Shown here one piece after another: positions 1 to 9,592 of a DNA stretch of 18,518 bases. The notes below the pieces were generated by a model. The model was given only the letters and a program-made list of their open reading frames with translations. It was not told the DNA's origin and searched no databases. The position numbers and the translations under genes were made by a program. Source of the stretch: Cudoniella acicularis. Taxonomy: Eukaryota; Ascomycota; Leotiomycetes; Helotiales; Helotiaceae. The stretch's first letter is position 1, and every line of letters begins with the position of its first letter. The stretch is taken from positions 1 to 18,518 of the forward strand of contig JAAMPI010001160.1 in NCBI GenBank assembly GCA_013054445.1, read 5' to 3'.

Positions 1-200
1 GCTAAGGAGATGTCCCCACTATTATAGTCTTATATGACATGAATATGAGGTAATCAAGGTTTAACCTAGAGCTAGAGTATGCTAGCGCTTTTTTCCGCGA
101 GCTATATTCTATTTAACACCGAATCTTCTAGACTACTATCTATCTGTACATCAACCTCTCATACGCACAGGAATCGAGTTCGATCGCTCACTTGATAACC
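1..200. other. Left-edge upstream region, no gene seen
   Basis: This AT-rich stretch precedes the small plus-strand gene. I see no coding frame or recognisable element in it. It presumably holds the promoter and leader of that gene. The base run just before the start codon contains TGA and TAA, so the reading frame does not extend further left without an intron. Confidence 0.4.
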
Positions 201-606
201 ATGGCCGATAAAGATGATATTAACAAGAGCCTTACTGGGCCTGGCTTATATTTGGAGGAAGATAATACCCAACCTGTCGAGAAGTCGAAGTTAAAGGTGG
301 AGGACGTTAAGCAAGAAACTGAGAGCAAGGAAAGCGAAAACAAGGTCAATACATACTTAAATTGAGTACCGCTACTACACTTCACATAATATTTTCTATG
401 CATCTCCAACTTACCATCCTCCACCCCTACCATCACCGCTCAAACCTCAAATACCAACTCCTAATCCCTTCCCACAGGCAGCCATGCACCGCCGTCTAGA
501 AAATCTACAGGCGCAAATCGAGGACATGGAAAAATTCATCAAGCAAAAAGATACACAATTGAGCTTTATAGAGGAGAAGGTGAAGAAGTTGGGTGCAGAC
601 AGATAA
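201..606 (+). CDS. Small two-exon protein with C-terminal coiled coil, function unknown
   Basis: I read exon 1 as 201-344 and exon 2 as 478-606, joined in phase 0 across a 133-bp intron, giving 90 residues. The acceptor is CCCACAG with a CTAAT branch-like site at 461-465. The donor GTCAAT is unusual, so the junction is the weakest part of the model; without splicing the frame stops at 361-363 after 54 residues. The N-terminal half (1-48) is acidic and lysine-rich and likely disordered, starting MADKDDINK. The second half is a good heptad series (L, L, I, M, I, L, I, V, L about every 3-4 residues from RRLENLQAQI onward), so a short coiled coil is likely, possibly a subunit or adaptor of a larger complex. 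It has no signal peptide or membrane segment. I do not recognise a family and assign no function. It lies tail to tail with the oxysterol-binding-type gene. Confidence 0.6.
345..477 (+). other. Intron of the small coiled-coil gene
   Basis: The intron runs from GTCAAT to CCCACAG. The branch-like CTAAT lies about 12 bases before the acceptor, and the tract before the acceptor is pyrimidine-rich. The donor is non-consensus, so a different upstream donor remains possible. Removing this interval joins two open frames in phase 0. Confidence 0.5.
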
Positions 607-1399
607 TGGATTGAGAATTTTATGCCAAAGTGAACTGGTTGCTGCGTGGTTGATGTGATGTCGAAGTACGAAAGGAGGGCGCAGGAAAAGGGTTGGAGTG
701 AATGGATAGATAATAGTGGCCTGGTTGGNTGGGGGGAGGGGGGAGTCTACATGGAAATGAAACAGCATTGGAAAGACTACGACATAATCTTGGTGGTGCT
801 AGTTGCTTGTTAAGGCAAGCACTACGAGAATATTAATAAAAAATTTCGGACACTCCTTGTGGGCATCAAAAGAGGAAGCATAAATACGGGACTTTTAAAA
901 TTGTTCTGAAAAGCAGCCTTAACTTATGAGTTCATGTGAGATGAGAGGAGAGAAGTTTGGAATTAAGACTTAAATTGTCAATAGCTATGAGAGAGACGGC
1001 CGAAATTCAGATGACTCGCAACTTGTGAGACATCACTTCAAGTGTCCAGAAGATAAAGAGAGCAACTCGGCAACCGAACCCCCTTACGGAGCCATAAAAA
1101 CTGCAGGCAAGACCCAAGAAAAAGGATGAGTATGTTCAAGATGTTATGATTCAACCATCTATTTAAATATGTAATTATTCTCCCCCTCGTTCTATGTATG
1201 CTCATCTAACTCGAAAAGACTGAACATGGCTCATTCACAAGTACGAACCCATATCCAACGCCCGAAATGACACGAACGAGTGCGGTGCACGCGACAGGAA
1301 TAACGTCTGTCGCTTGCATGAGATTTCACAACGCCTCTAGCCTTGTAAGTCATGCATCTAGGAATCCACCCATCCAATCAGCCCAATATACAGGAAAGC
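607..1399. other. Tail-to-tail spacer with a possible poly(A) signal
   Basis: This interval separates the 3' ends of two convergent genes. AATAAA at 835-840 on the plus strand, about 230 bases after the stop, is a plausible poly(A) signal for the small gene. A G-rich tract lies at about 724-743 with one N at 729. I see no convincing coding frame on either strand; a short open frame at 1267-1482 has no recognisable content and runs into the 3' end of the minus-strand gene. Confidence 0.4.
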
Positions 1400-3097
1400 C
1401 TAAGCGCCGAGAAATTTATTCGGCTTTAGCTCAAATTTTCCCTGATGTAGCCCATCCAGCAGTTCTCTCCCATCATCAGTGAGTTCCGGTTTCCCAAGCG
1501 GTGTCACAGCGCCGGTGAAAAACCTGGGGCTCCACTCTGTGGCAGATTCTTCTCGCTCTTTGGCTTTGACCCTCTGCCTTTCTTCTAGTTCATGTTTTAG
1601 AACTGTGGCCCGAGAATACTGCCGCAAGCTGATAGCTTCGGTTACGCGGGACCAGAATTTCAGAGACTCATTCGGCAGTTGGGCTTCTTCTGGGGGGAGA
1701 ATCTTAGGTGCCACTGTTAACGGTGAGAGATCTATGAGGAGTATTTGAGTGTCCTCGATCACGTTAGCGTGGTTTGAATGGACGAAAAGCAGGGCGGCTT
1801 ACGAATTTTGGAGCGAGAGAGAAATACATCTTCTCGCGCCAATTTCCTTGTATCCGAGCTAGCACATCCTTATCCGGTACGTCTCGTATCCTATTCTTGT
1901 TGTCGTTGGCTGGGTCATAGCGGAATACTATTCCTTCGACTTTGTTTTGGGTCTTTCCAACCCAACCCTCTTCCATATAATGGAGAATAGTTTTAATTTT
2001 CGTTTTTTCGCAGGTGACGTAGCATTGGTCCCCTACTGTGACACTGAGACTTCCCCTTAACAAACCTCCTAAGTGAGCAGCTGGGTGGGTGAGCTGGTAT
2101 TGCTCATTGTCTCTCTTGGCCAGAGTTATGAAAATACCCAAATTGTGCTCTCCAGGTGTCACTTTTATGCTTGTTCCGGTGAACTTGGCTGACAATTGGT
2201 CAAACCCCCGAGCGGTGAGGCCTTTCTCCGGGCAATCTACGTAAAATGCAGAGACTGGAGGATGATGTGAGGTTTGCTCTGTAAGGTATGAAACTTTGAC
2301 CGGCTTCCCTGATTTTGTGAAAGCCATGGCGCCGTTCGAGCCATCTATTTTTGGGATTGTGCTAGACGAGGCGTGTCGTGAAACTGCTGGGCTTCCTTTG
2401 CCTGATTTGACGGACGACGCAGCAGAGGCAGATTTATTTTGCATCCGTATAGCAGGTATTGGAGTAGCATTATCTTCCACCACCCAATTGCACTACCCAG
2501 CGGTTAATGGCAATCTCAGGACCCCGTGTGGTTTTCTTACCCTGAAGAATTCCCCAAGTGTAGAATTGTAGGGTTTGCAGGGCTTCCCCTTCACATATTT
2601 GAGATCTTTGGTAAACCAGAACCGTAGAACCTCCATCGTTCTATCCAAATCATCATCCGAGTCTCCGATTGCCACGAATGTGTTGGGTTGATCGAGGTAA
2701 TTCCAGTACTCGAGATTGGGAGTTGGCTCCAAGAGTTGAGCAGGCAATGAAAATCGAACAGAGGCAATATCTGCCACCCCAATGAATCTGAAGAATAGAG
2801 ACGTTAGTGAACTATTGTGACCACTAATTGCACAATGGAGGGCCAGATGTTCTCTGAAATGTCAAAGTGCAAAGCGCTTGGGGTGTGGGAACTCTCAATA
2901 GCTTCGAAGAGAAAGGCAACAGAAAGAACTCGCAGATGAATCACTTACTTGCGCAGAATGCCTAGGAACATCCGTAACTTGGAAGTATCATCGGGAGGTT
3001 TTTCTGCCGCCGCGGTTGTAGCAGAGCTTTCCGAAGATGTTGAAGGGGCGGTCGAGGCCGGTGAGTTCTCATAACTACTCGTTGAAGCGGAGGCCAT
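1400..3097 (-). CDS. Oxysterol-binding protein-related (ORP/Osh) lipid transfer protein
   Basis: Four exons read 3097-2949, 2787-2541, 2492-1803 and 1753-1400, in phases that join exactly, give 479 residues. The family binds a sterol or phospholipid in a beta-barrel and exchanges it with PI4P at membrane contacts. Seen here: an N-terminal Ser/Ala/Thr-rich tail (1-40), the lid and entry region (RKFIGVADIASVRFSLP, from residue 49), KPYNSTLGEFF at 121-131 (the conserved lipid-binding segment) and the signature EQTSHHPP at 204-211, including the histidine pair that contacts PI4P in yeast Osh4. The C-terminal part matches the family's LPNESLKFW and PRFFTGAVTPLG style motifs. No PH or ankyrin domain precedes it, so it is a short cytosolic ORP, similar in size to yeast Osh4-Osh7. 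A low-complexity Ser/Ala/Lys insertion occupies about 148-190. The start sits in CACCATGG, a strong context; the same frame is open further upstream, but that part does not look like this family. Confidence 0.93.
1754..1802 (-). other. Intron 3 of the ORP gene (49 bp)
   Basis: The donor is GTAAGC and the branch site GCTAAC is canonical. The acceptor is GAG, less common than CAG or TAG. Splicing in phase 0 joins SLAPKF to DTQILLIDL, as expected for this family; unspliced reading hits an in-frame TAA. Confidence 0.85.
2493..2540 (-). other. Intron 2 of the ORP gene (48 bp)
   Basis: The donor is GTAAGA and the acceptor GGGTAG, with a CATTAACC branch-like site. The junction is phase 0 and joins LGEFFR to CNWVVED. 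Reading through meets a stop, which supports removal. Confidence 0.88.
2788..2948 (-). other. Intron 1 of the ORP gene
   Basis: The donor is GTAAGT and the acceptor TTCAG, with a CACTAAC branch site near the 3' end. It splits lysine codon 50 (phase 2). Splicing rebuilds the family-typical RKFIGVADIAS segment. Confidence 0.9.
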
Positions 3098-4000
3098 GGT
3101 GAGGTTGCAACAGGGAGTAAGAACGCACTGCGCAAAGCTCGAAGAGAAAAGCTTGAAATGTTTGTCGTGGTTTGAAGTTGTAGGTAGTTTTGCGGACGAG
3201 GAAAGTATGAAGCTGCGCACGGGCTTGGCCAGTGACGTTTTATCTTGCGATAAGCTTAGGGGCTCCCGATAGCGAGACTCCCCTTGGGCTTGAAGCTGAC
3301 GAGGCAAAAGATGAACAACGACCTGATGCAATCCGCGAAGGGGAGACTTGTTGTGTCGATATACGCACAGGAGATGTAGTATCGTGAAGGAGACAAGTGA
3401 TCTTTTTCCACTTGGAGCAGATGCACCCCAAGCTTCAAGACCGAGACCGTGACCTTTTGCACGGCGAGCCTGGGAGATACTGTGCCATTATTTAGGTGCA
3501 GAGAGTCATTTGGGCGAAGCCTGCGCGCACATGAATCTGGACCAAGGGGCTTTGCGCGCGAATCAATCCGCCCACGAGGTTCAGTTCTGACCTCTCCGCC
3601 ATTCTCATGGATATTCATAGCCGCATTATGAAACATTCCTGTGATTGAAATTGCCGCGATTCCGATATCCTGGAAGCTTTTCGGTTCGAATTGACTTTTA
3701 AAATTCATTTCGTGTGTCTGCGAGATACAATTAAGAATTGCGAGGCCAAAGGGGCTTGTGTAGATGGCATCACGCCACAGGAATTTGAAATGGGCGGTGG
3801 AACACTGGCAATGACCTCGCGAGTCATGCAAGCAATGTCCCGAGAACCGGGCTCACGATTCATCGGATACCACATTTCATGATGTGAATATGCTCAAATC
3901 ATGCGCGTCTCCATGTTCAGGAGGGCGACTGACCAGTGTGAAGCAGTCACAGCGTCGTGGCGTTACGCCATGTGGTGGAACCGACGAAACAAGGGAATTG
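3098..4000. promoter_or_regulatory. Upstream region of the ORP gene
   Basis: Minus-strand promoter and leader of the lipid transfer gene must lie here, but no TATA box or named operator is clear. Several frames of 60-190 codons are open on both strands (for example 3256-3831, minus). Their translations are compositionally ordinary and match nothing I recognise, so I do not call them genes. The leader is open in frame with the ORP start codon for roughly 78 codons. Confidence 0.35.
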
Positions 4001-4504
4001 GGTTTGCTAAAGAGACAAAAAGCCGTAAATATATCCTGAAACGATAGTAATTGTTTGTCGAGACCTTGAAATGCAGAAACCCCTTGACAGGTGACTTTTC
4101 TACCTATTTTACCTTCTTTCGTAATGTTTCCTGAAATGCACCTGCCGAAGATATATGACTCTGATTATCCACGAAGTGGATATCTTTTGCTCCTTCCACG
4201 TTCTGAAAAATTTACTATTTTCCATAATATGCTAAATTATCTTCTCTGCTGCATGTTCAAGGGATAGTGGTGTATATATTTCAAATCCCTGAAGGAATAG
4301 GAAACGTTGAAAATAAACATATTATCTCTATTGCTCTATAACACTATGCGTGACAGAGATTTTATATACTTATAGGCGTCCAAGTATGGTTTTAAATCGA
4401 GTACCGAACTATAGAAGTGATCCTGGTTCCAATTCCGGTAAACATGTTGGAGAGTAAGTGTATATCTTTTCGGCCGTTTCCAGGATAGTGCCACAATAGA
4501 ACTC

Positions 4505-4647
4505 ACGACACTTCGAATAATACACACTTGTGGTAGTGTGAGATATTATTATAAAGAGGGAGACAAAAGTCCTGTGCCAAGATAAAACTTAACAACACTT
4601 CGAAGAATGAACACTATGCTACTGTGAGATATTATAAGTCCTGTACC
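4505..4647. repeat. Diverged direct repeat, two copies
   Basis: Copy 1 (4505-4578) and copy 2 (4592-4647) share the series ACACTTCGAA-AAT..., TGTGAGATATTAT and AAGTCCTGTRCC in the same order. Copy 1 carries about 17 extra bases between the last two blocks. The copies differ at many sites, so the duplication is old. The repeat encodes nothing recognisable. Confidence 0.65.
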
Positions 4648-4847
4648 TACTTGCCTCTTCTCATAGAACTTCCCTTAATTTAAAAGTGAGGACTTATTCT
4701 TTTAAGTGTTTAAAGTGAATTTGAAAAATGGATCTAGAAACAGTCGAAGAGATACTGGAAGAAATGGATCTACCTCCCCTCCCCCCCTTTTCCCTTCACT
4801 GTGGTATGAAGTCAAGCACAGAAAACCGAAAGATGTTCCTAGAGCTA

Positions 4848-4893
4848 TGGAATCGAACCTTTGAATGAGGAAATGTTGTCTTACCAATTCCAC
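4848..4893 (-). other. tRNA-like patch with RNA polymerase III-type boxes
   Basis: Read on the minus strand, this contains GGTTCGATTCC, a match to the internal B box (T-loop), preceded about 30 bases upstream by GTGGAATTGGTAAGAC, which resembles an A box (D-arm). I could not pair an acceptor stem and the T-stem pairs poorly, so it is not an intact tRNA. A decayed tRNA copy or the head of an old SINE would fit. Chance is also possible. Confidence 0.3.
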
Positions 4894-4975
4894 GTAAATA
4901 GAAGAGAGTGGCCCTGAATCGGGTTTTTAACTTGCTTAGAGACCGCCTTTTGTATTACCCGAAATTGTGGTCAGA

Positions 4976-4991
4976 CAGTAACTAGTTACTG
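4976..4991. repeat. Perfect 16-bp palindrome
   Basis: CAGTAACTAGTTACTG reads the same on both strands with no spacer. It lies in AT-rich DNA without a gene nearby. It could be a dimeric protein-binding site or a leftover insertion junction; nothing else supports either. Confidence 0.6.
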
Positions 4992-6243
4992 ATTCTCTGC
5001 TCAGAAATGACCAGTAGACCAGAAAAGAAAATATTAGGAAATAAATAGGACACATTTTATGGTCTACATCCCGAGCACAATAAACTTGCAATTGCTAGTG
5101 ACTGGTGAGAAGATAACAAGACCAAATGCTTTACTATTTACCTCATATCAAAGCGCTCCATTTCAATAGCACACAATTTTCACCCCAGATTGTCTTCAAG
5201 AGTAGCGACATTCCGATCCTCTTTTATCTCCTCTACCGTTATACGCGCAGCATCGCAAACTCGCACAAAACACTTGAAATTCAATAAACAGCTATTAAGT
5301 GAAAAGTGCTAATAATTAGAGACTTAACATGAGAGGAGATACCAGGTTAGGCCAAATCTACTTTTCTTTCTTATAATGTGTCACAGTAGCAGAGATATTG
5401 AGAGTATTACAACGTATTCGGCGTTACTGTGCGCATAAGGGTCGAGGAGATAAACGTATATTAACAAGCTTGATTATCTTGCCTTAAAACGTCCTGGGCC
5501 ACTTTAAGACTCCGAGAAAACCTATAAAGACAAAGCCACGCCTTTGAGAAGTATTGACAACACAATTTTTTTTTTGGAAACAAAATCTTTATTCTCTGGG
5601 AGGAGTAAAACAGCACGATGCCGCAGTAAATGCCAACCGGAGCCCAAAAATTGCGAAAGCTACCGAGCAAAATGCCAATTTTTCCGGTGGACAGAAGGCC
5701 CTTAACATACTTGTGGGGATTTAAAAAGGCCAAGAGGATCTTCATCGGAGGACAGCGTTCGCAACTTGAACTCGAAAGGATTGTCTGTCCTTTTTGATAT
5801 TTTCTTTCGATCACTAATCACTAATCGCAAAGCGCGACGGAGTATTGGCTTCAATGAACTCGGCCCCTCACTTCCTCTTTGGGTCGCACGCGAGCACGAC
5901 ACTATACGAAGTACGACATAATTTTGGCAACCACATCGGAAGCAGAACCCTTAGAACTACCTTTTGAGTATAGTAAAATATCCACAGAAATAAACATGGC
6001 GAGTTAGAAAAAAACATCAAATTTTGTAAGCAAACTGTAAGCTATAATTGGCAACTTAAGGTTTGCTGCGGCCGTGCGGTGTGCGGACCTAGTAGTGATG
6101 GACGGGAACAAGTTCTTCGTATCTTCTTAGAAGAAGCTGAGTGGAGAAAAAAGGGGTAAGAAGACGAACTCGTCAGGGCTGTGGGATTCATATGAAGATC
6201 TTGAGGCAAAATTCCCCTGTCGGGGCGTCGGGAGGACCCTTTT

Positions 6244-6316
6244 CAATGACATCGGTTCTGGTACACTGAATATAGAAGCAATGATGTCATTGCCCCGGAA
6301 ATTTTTCAAAAATTTC
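6244..6316. repeat. Two adjacent perfect inverted repeats
   Basis: CAATGACATC (6244-6253) pairs with GATGTCATTG (6283-6292) across a 29-base loop. Immediately after it, GAAATTTTT and AAAAATTTC (6298-6316) form a 9-bp stem with a one-base centre. A CCCC...GGGG pair lies just upstream near 6214-6225. Confidence 0.6.
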
Positions 6317-6636
6317 TAACGATCGACCCCAGGTGACAGATGGAGGATCGCAGGGTTCGCTGATCAGTGGATAAGCATGTTGAAAAAAATAGAAACTGCG
6401 GTCATTGATTTTCATCCCCAACTGCGTCATTTACAACACTCTTTGACGCCCAACAACCCATGTAGCATACGAGGGCCGTCCTCTACACGATGTTGTTCAA
6501 CGGCGTGGCAAAAAGGATATGCAGATTGAGCCTGTCAAAATAGGGTGGCCAGCATGGGGATAGCAAATGACTTGACCGAAAGATTGCGGAGGTTTTCCTG
6601 CACTTGCCCGTTTCCCCTACCATGTTCGATAAATCA

Positions 6637-6655
6637 TACCACGATGGGCGTGGTA
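6637..6655. repeat. 7-bp stem inverted repeat
   Basis: TACCACG and CGTGGTA flank a five-base loop. It lies 39 bases before the left member of the distant 18-bp inverted pair. Confidence 0.6.
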
Positions 6656-6693
6656 CAGTGGGTGGTCCGACATCTGGAGTAAACGGCCTTAAA

Positions 6694-6711
6694 GCGGCGC
6701 CTGTGGCTGGA
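6694..6711 (+). repeat. Left member of a distant 18-bp inverted repeat
   Basis: The 18 bases here, GCGGCGCCTGTGGCTGGA, are the exact reverse complement of 8044-8061. Similarity continues outward, with small gaps, through an AACGGCC-TT block at 6682-6690 matching the reverse complement of 8064-8075. This is more than expected by chance and suggests two diverged inverted copies of one sequence. Confidence 0.6.
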
Positions 6712-7736
6712 GGTTCAAGGTTGTTGGAGGGTCGGTAGGGTACCTTCGTATGGTTTTCGGAAACAATGATCTAAAGGAGAGGAGACCGAGTTCTGATAGC
6801 GTTCCTTCTGCTTCACGGACAAGACAGCGATAGCGATGCATTGCATTGCAAATTCAGAGACACTTTAATTCCCGCATTGGGGACAAGCTTGATAGGATAG
6901 ACCGACCGCGGACGGGAGGGAACTTACCAAGGTATAAGCTTCAGCCACAGGTGTCTCGTGAGCGGCGAGCCTCTGCCCCGCGCGCCCGGCCCCAGCCTCA
7001 TTTGAAGTTTGCGGGTGTTTCAGAAGGGCTCGACCCATCCCCGGATTCTGATTGGCATGTCGAAGCTCTGACTCTAGCTAATCACGACCTCCTGAGCACA
7101 CTAAAGCCGGTCGCAGGCGGTGGCCAGGCCATCGTCGAGCACCTTGGGACTCACAACTCACTCACTCCCGCTTTCTTGGGCTTCGGACAGCGTTGTGTAT
7201 GTATTCCTTGCCTGCATGAGAAGTGCATGCTGCCACGTCGAACTTAGCGCATGCAGATTCAGCAGTTGGATCTTCCCATGGCATCCATCAAATGGTTAGG
7301 AAACACAGGGCCTAGCGAAAAAGAAAAATTCCTATGACGTAGGTGGAAGTTTTCCCAAGAGCTTTGACCGTCCCGTATAACAATTGACCTCTCAAAACTG
7401 CGCGAGATCCCAAACGTGATACCGACGCCGCAAGAAGGAGCCTGTGCCGGCGCCCACAATGTCGTCTCTCAAGAGAACTTTTCGGCAGTTTGGGCCTGCA
7501 GCTCCGTCTGTTCTTCACCGTCTTGATTCATGCAGAGTAGGACAGCATACGGTGCTTGAACAAACGACAGTGTGCAAACTTAGAAGAGCCGCAGCCTGGT
7601 TGCTTCCGTCTCTGGCGTGAAAAGTTTTGTTGCGCCTGCTGGAAAGCAATGAATGGTACTCTCGATGTCACTGATCTTAGGCCGACAATGATTTTCACGA
7701 AGAACAAAGAATAGTGAGACACCACTGAGCGTACCT

Positions 7737-7770
7737 ACCTATCGCGGCTCAAACTCTGCTACCGATAGGT
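7737..7770. repeat. 8-bp inverted repeat
   Basis: ACCTATCG (7737-7744) and CGATAGGT (7763-7770) are perfect complements around an 18-base spacer. Such spacing could suit a dimer-binding site or a hairpin. Confidence 0.55.
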
Positions 7771-8043
7771 GCACTTCGAGGGTGACGGCGGTTGAGCCAC
7801 AGCTCAAGCCACGTATACACTCGCCACATCTAAGCTTCTTGAAGGAAAAGATCAGCAACTTAAGAGGTATGAGGGTTGTGATTTGGGTAATATCGACACG
7901 TTGTTTTGTTCACCTACAGGGCCATCACTGACGTGTACTTTTCCCTCAGTACTCGAAAGAAGGTGAAAGTAATCCGAAGTGACGTGATGTTGTTGCAATT
8001 TTCACCGAATCATGCGATAAAAGCCTAAATTGCCATTAGTGAT

Positions 8044-8080
8044 TCCAGCCACAGGCGCCGCCTGGAAGGGCCGTTGTGGC
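8044..8080. repeat. Nested hairpin and right member of the 18-bp inverted pair
   Basis: 8044-8061 is the reverse complement of 6694-6711. The same stretch forms a tight local hairpin, CAGGCG-C-CGCCTG (8052-8064), and a wider GCCACA/TGTGGC pairing (8048-8053 with 8075-8080). Confidence 0.55.
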
Positions 8081-9564
8081 ACAGGTAAAGCGGAAACTCT
8101 GAACTTCAGAAGTACCTAGAACATTCGTGGAGAAGCTGGAAAACTTTAAAAGACTTTGAGATTTTCCTGCTGTGGCTGTGCGCCCCTAGCATAGACTGTA
8201 GCAAACTCATGGAAAAAAGCTTTAGAAGGATAATGCGGCAACTGAAGGCCAACTAATTCCGAGTTACAATGCCTACTGTACCGTTCTGTAGTTATCCAGC
8301 GGGTGATGTCGAACACTTTCATCTTACTCGCGCCGGATTCAGGGAGGAGACTGAGCCAATAGGCACTTTCAACGGCCGTCAGATGACTATGCACCCCAAG
8401 CCCATGTCAGAGGATTAATCGGAGACTAGCCGACGTAAACCTCAGAGACTTCAATTCGAGCTTTGGTACGAAACAAGGAGTACTCACCTGGCTCTGATGG
8501 CATCTTTTCTCTGGACGGTGTTTCTGCAAGTGATGGAGTGCCACAACTCAGTTGCTGATTAGACATCACTCCAGTGAGTTGACCAACTGAACCAGACTGT
8601 AACTGTGAGATTTCACACCCTTTGACTGGAAAATCCCATAATCGACCCTACAAGGAAGGTTAAGGGGTAATAATATTCGGCTCAGTATTATCCAAGTGCC
8701 ATGACGACAGTCGACTTTGCAAGTAGTTTGCCCTAGCATTGACATTGAAGGGCATAATCGCATTGTTGTATCGGTATTAAGAACACCGTATGCAATTCTG
8801 CATTTAAAACGTCTGCTCTCGGTCTTTTTCAGTGCTCGGAAATGATGGCCGACCCCGGCATACCGTTATCTCTGGCGAGCATAACATATTCCCTGTCAAC
8901 ACCCCTCTTTTTGCGCCTCATTTCCGATCGCAATCTAATCAATCTCGATCCTCTAAGGTCTGTGATACACGCGTTGTGAGTATCAGTTCTGAAAAGGGTT
9001 CATGATGTGTTGATCACAGTGGCTTAAAAGAGCTACTGCCAGAGGACCTTATTGCTTAAGCTTCGACACGCGAAGAGGTTGTGGCTGTGAAAAAAAGAGC
9101 GGTGGGACCCTCCCCATGTTCCCCTGTATGGCGCATGGCATTTGAAAAGACCACCAGAAATTCGCATGCTTGGGTGATTCTGGTATGGCTGCTTCGCTAC
9201 GGCGTGGGCCACCTTCTGGGGATGGGGAGGACATTATCCGGTGCAACCAATAGTGCCTGAGAAGAGGGAGCGAAGGTGCCGTCTTGTACTGTGTGATTCG
9301 ACGATGCCCACGAGGCTTCGATTTGTGCTCAGTGACCCGTTGACAATTGTGCTCAAAGCCGTCCCAAGTTCGCGGCCCATGTCTCAGGCTAGAAAGGCCG
9401 AAGGAGGTGAATGGTGCTCGTCACTTGTGCAGTACAATATGTGCAGTGCAGTGCAGTTGCAGATTCAGAACATCGCGGTGAGCCGGTGACATTGTGTGAT
9501 GGGGCGCGCAGGTCATTGGTGTACTGTGCAAGACATACAGGCAAGTCTCATCCCCGCAGGCCTC

Positions 9565-9592
9565 TCCACAAACATTCTGTGGACAATGTTTG
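9565..9592. repeat. Two mutually exclusive hairpins
   Basis: TCCACA (9565-9570) can pair with TGTGGA (9578-9583), and the overlapping CAAACATT (9569-9576) can pair with AATGTTTG (9585-9592). Both stems are perfect and share bases, so only one can form at a time. Just upstream, GTGCA is repeated three times (about 9438-9453). Confidence 0.45.

Larger units (their letters stand above)
4001..6126. other. AT-rich gene-free block
   Basis: This block is clearly AT-rich and full of stops in all frames. It holds a diverged direct repeat (4505-4647), a tRNA-like patch (about 4850-4893), a 16-bp palindrome (4976-4991) and a tandem ATCACTA duplication near 5811-5824. The longest open frame (5461-5814, minus) is hydrophobic and unrecognised. 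The composition fits decayed repeat DNA, possibly altered by repeat-induced point mutation, but I cannot measure dinucleotide bias here. Confidence 0.4.

Noticed and set aside
3256..3831. 191-codon minus-strand frame upstream of the ORP gene
   Set aside because: No domain or family likeness, several cysteine/serine-rich stretches typical of non-coding translation, and it overlaps the ORP leader.
4848..4905. Functional tRNA gene on the minus strand
   Set aside because: No acceptor stem and a poorly paired T-stem; only the internal boxes resemble a tRNA.
5461..5814. 117-codon hydrophobic minus-strand frame
   Set aside because: Its hydrophobicity comes from AT-rich codons (Phe, Leu, Ile, Lys), it includes a T10 run, and no family is recognisable.
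6846..7247. 133-codon plus-strand frame as a gene
   Set aside because: No recognisable motif, no supporting splice sites, and the stretch is locally GC-rich, which lengthens random frames.
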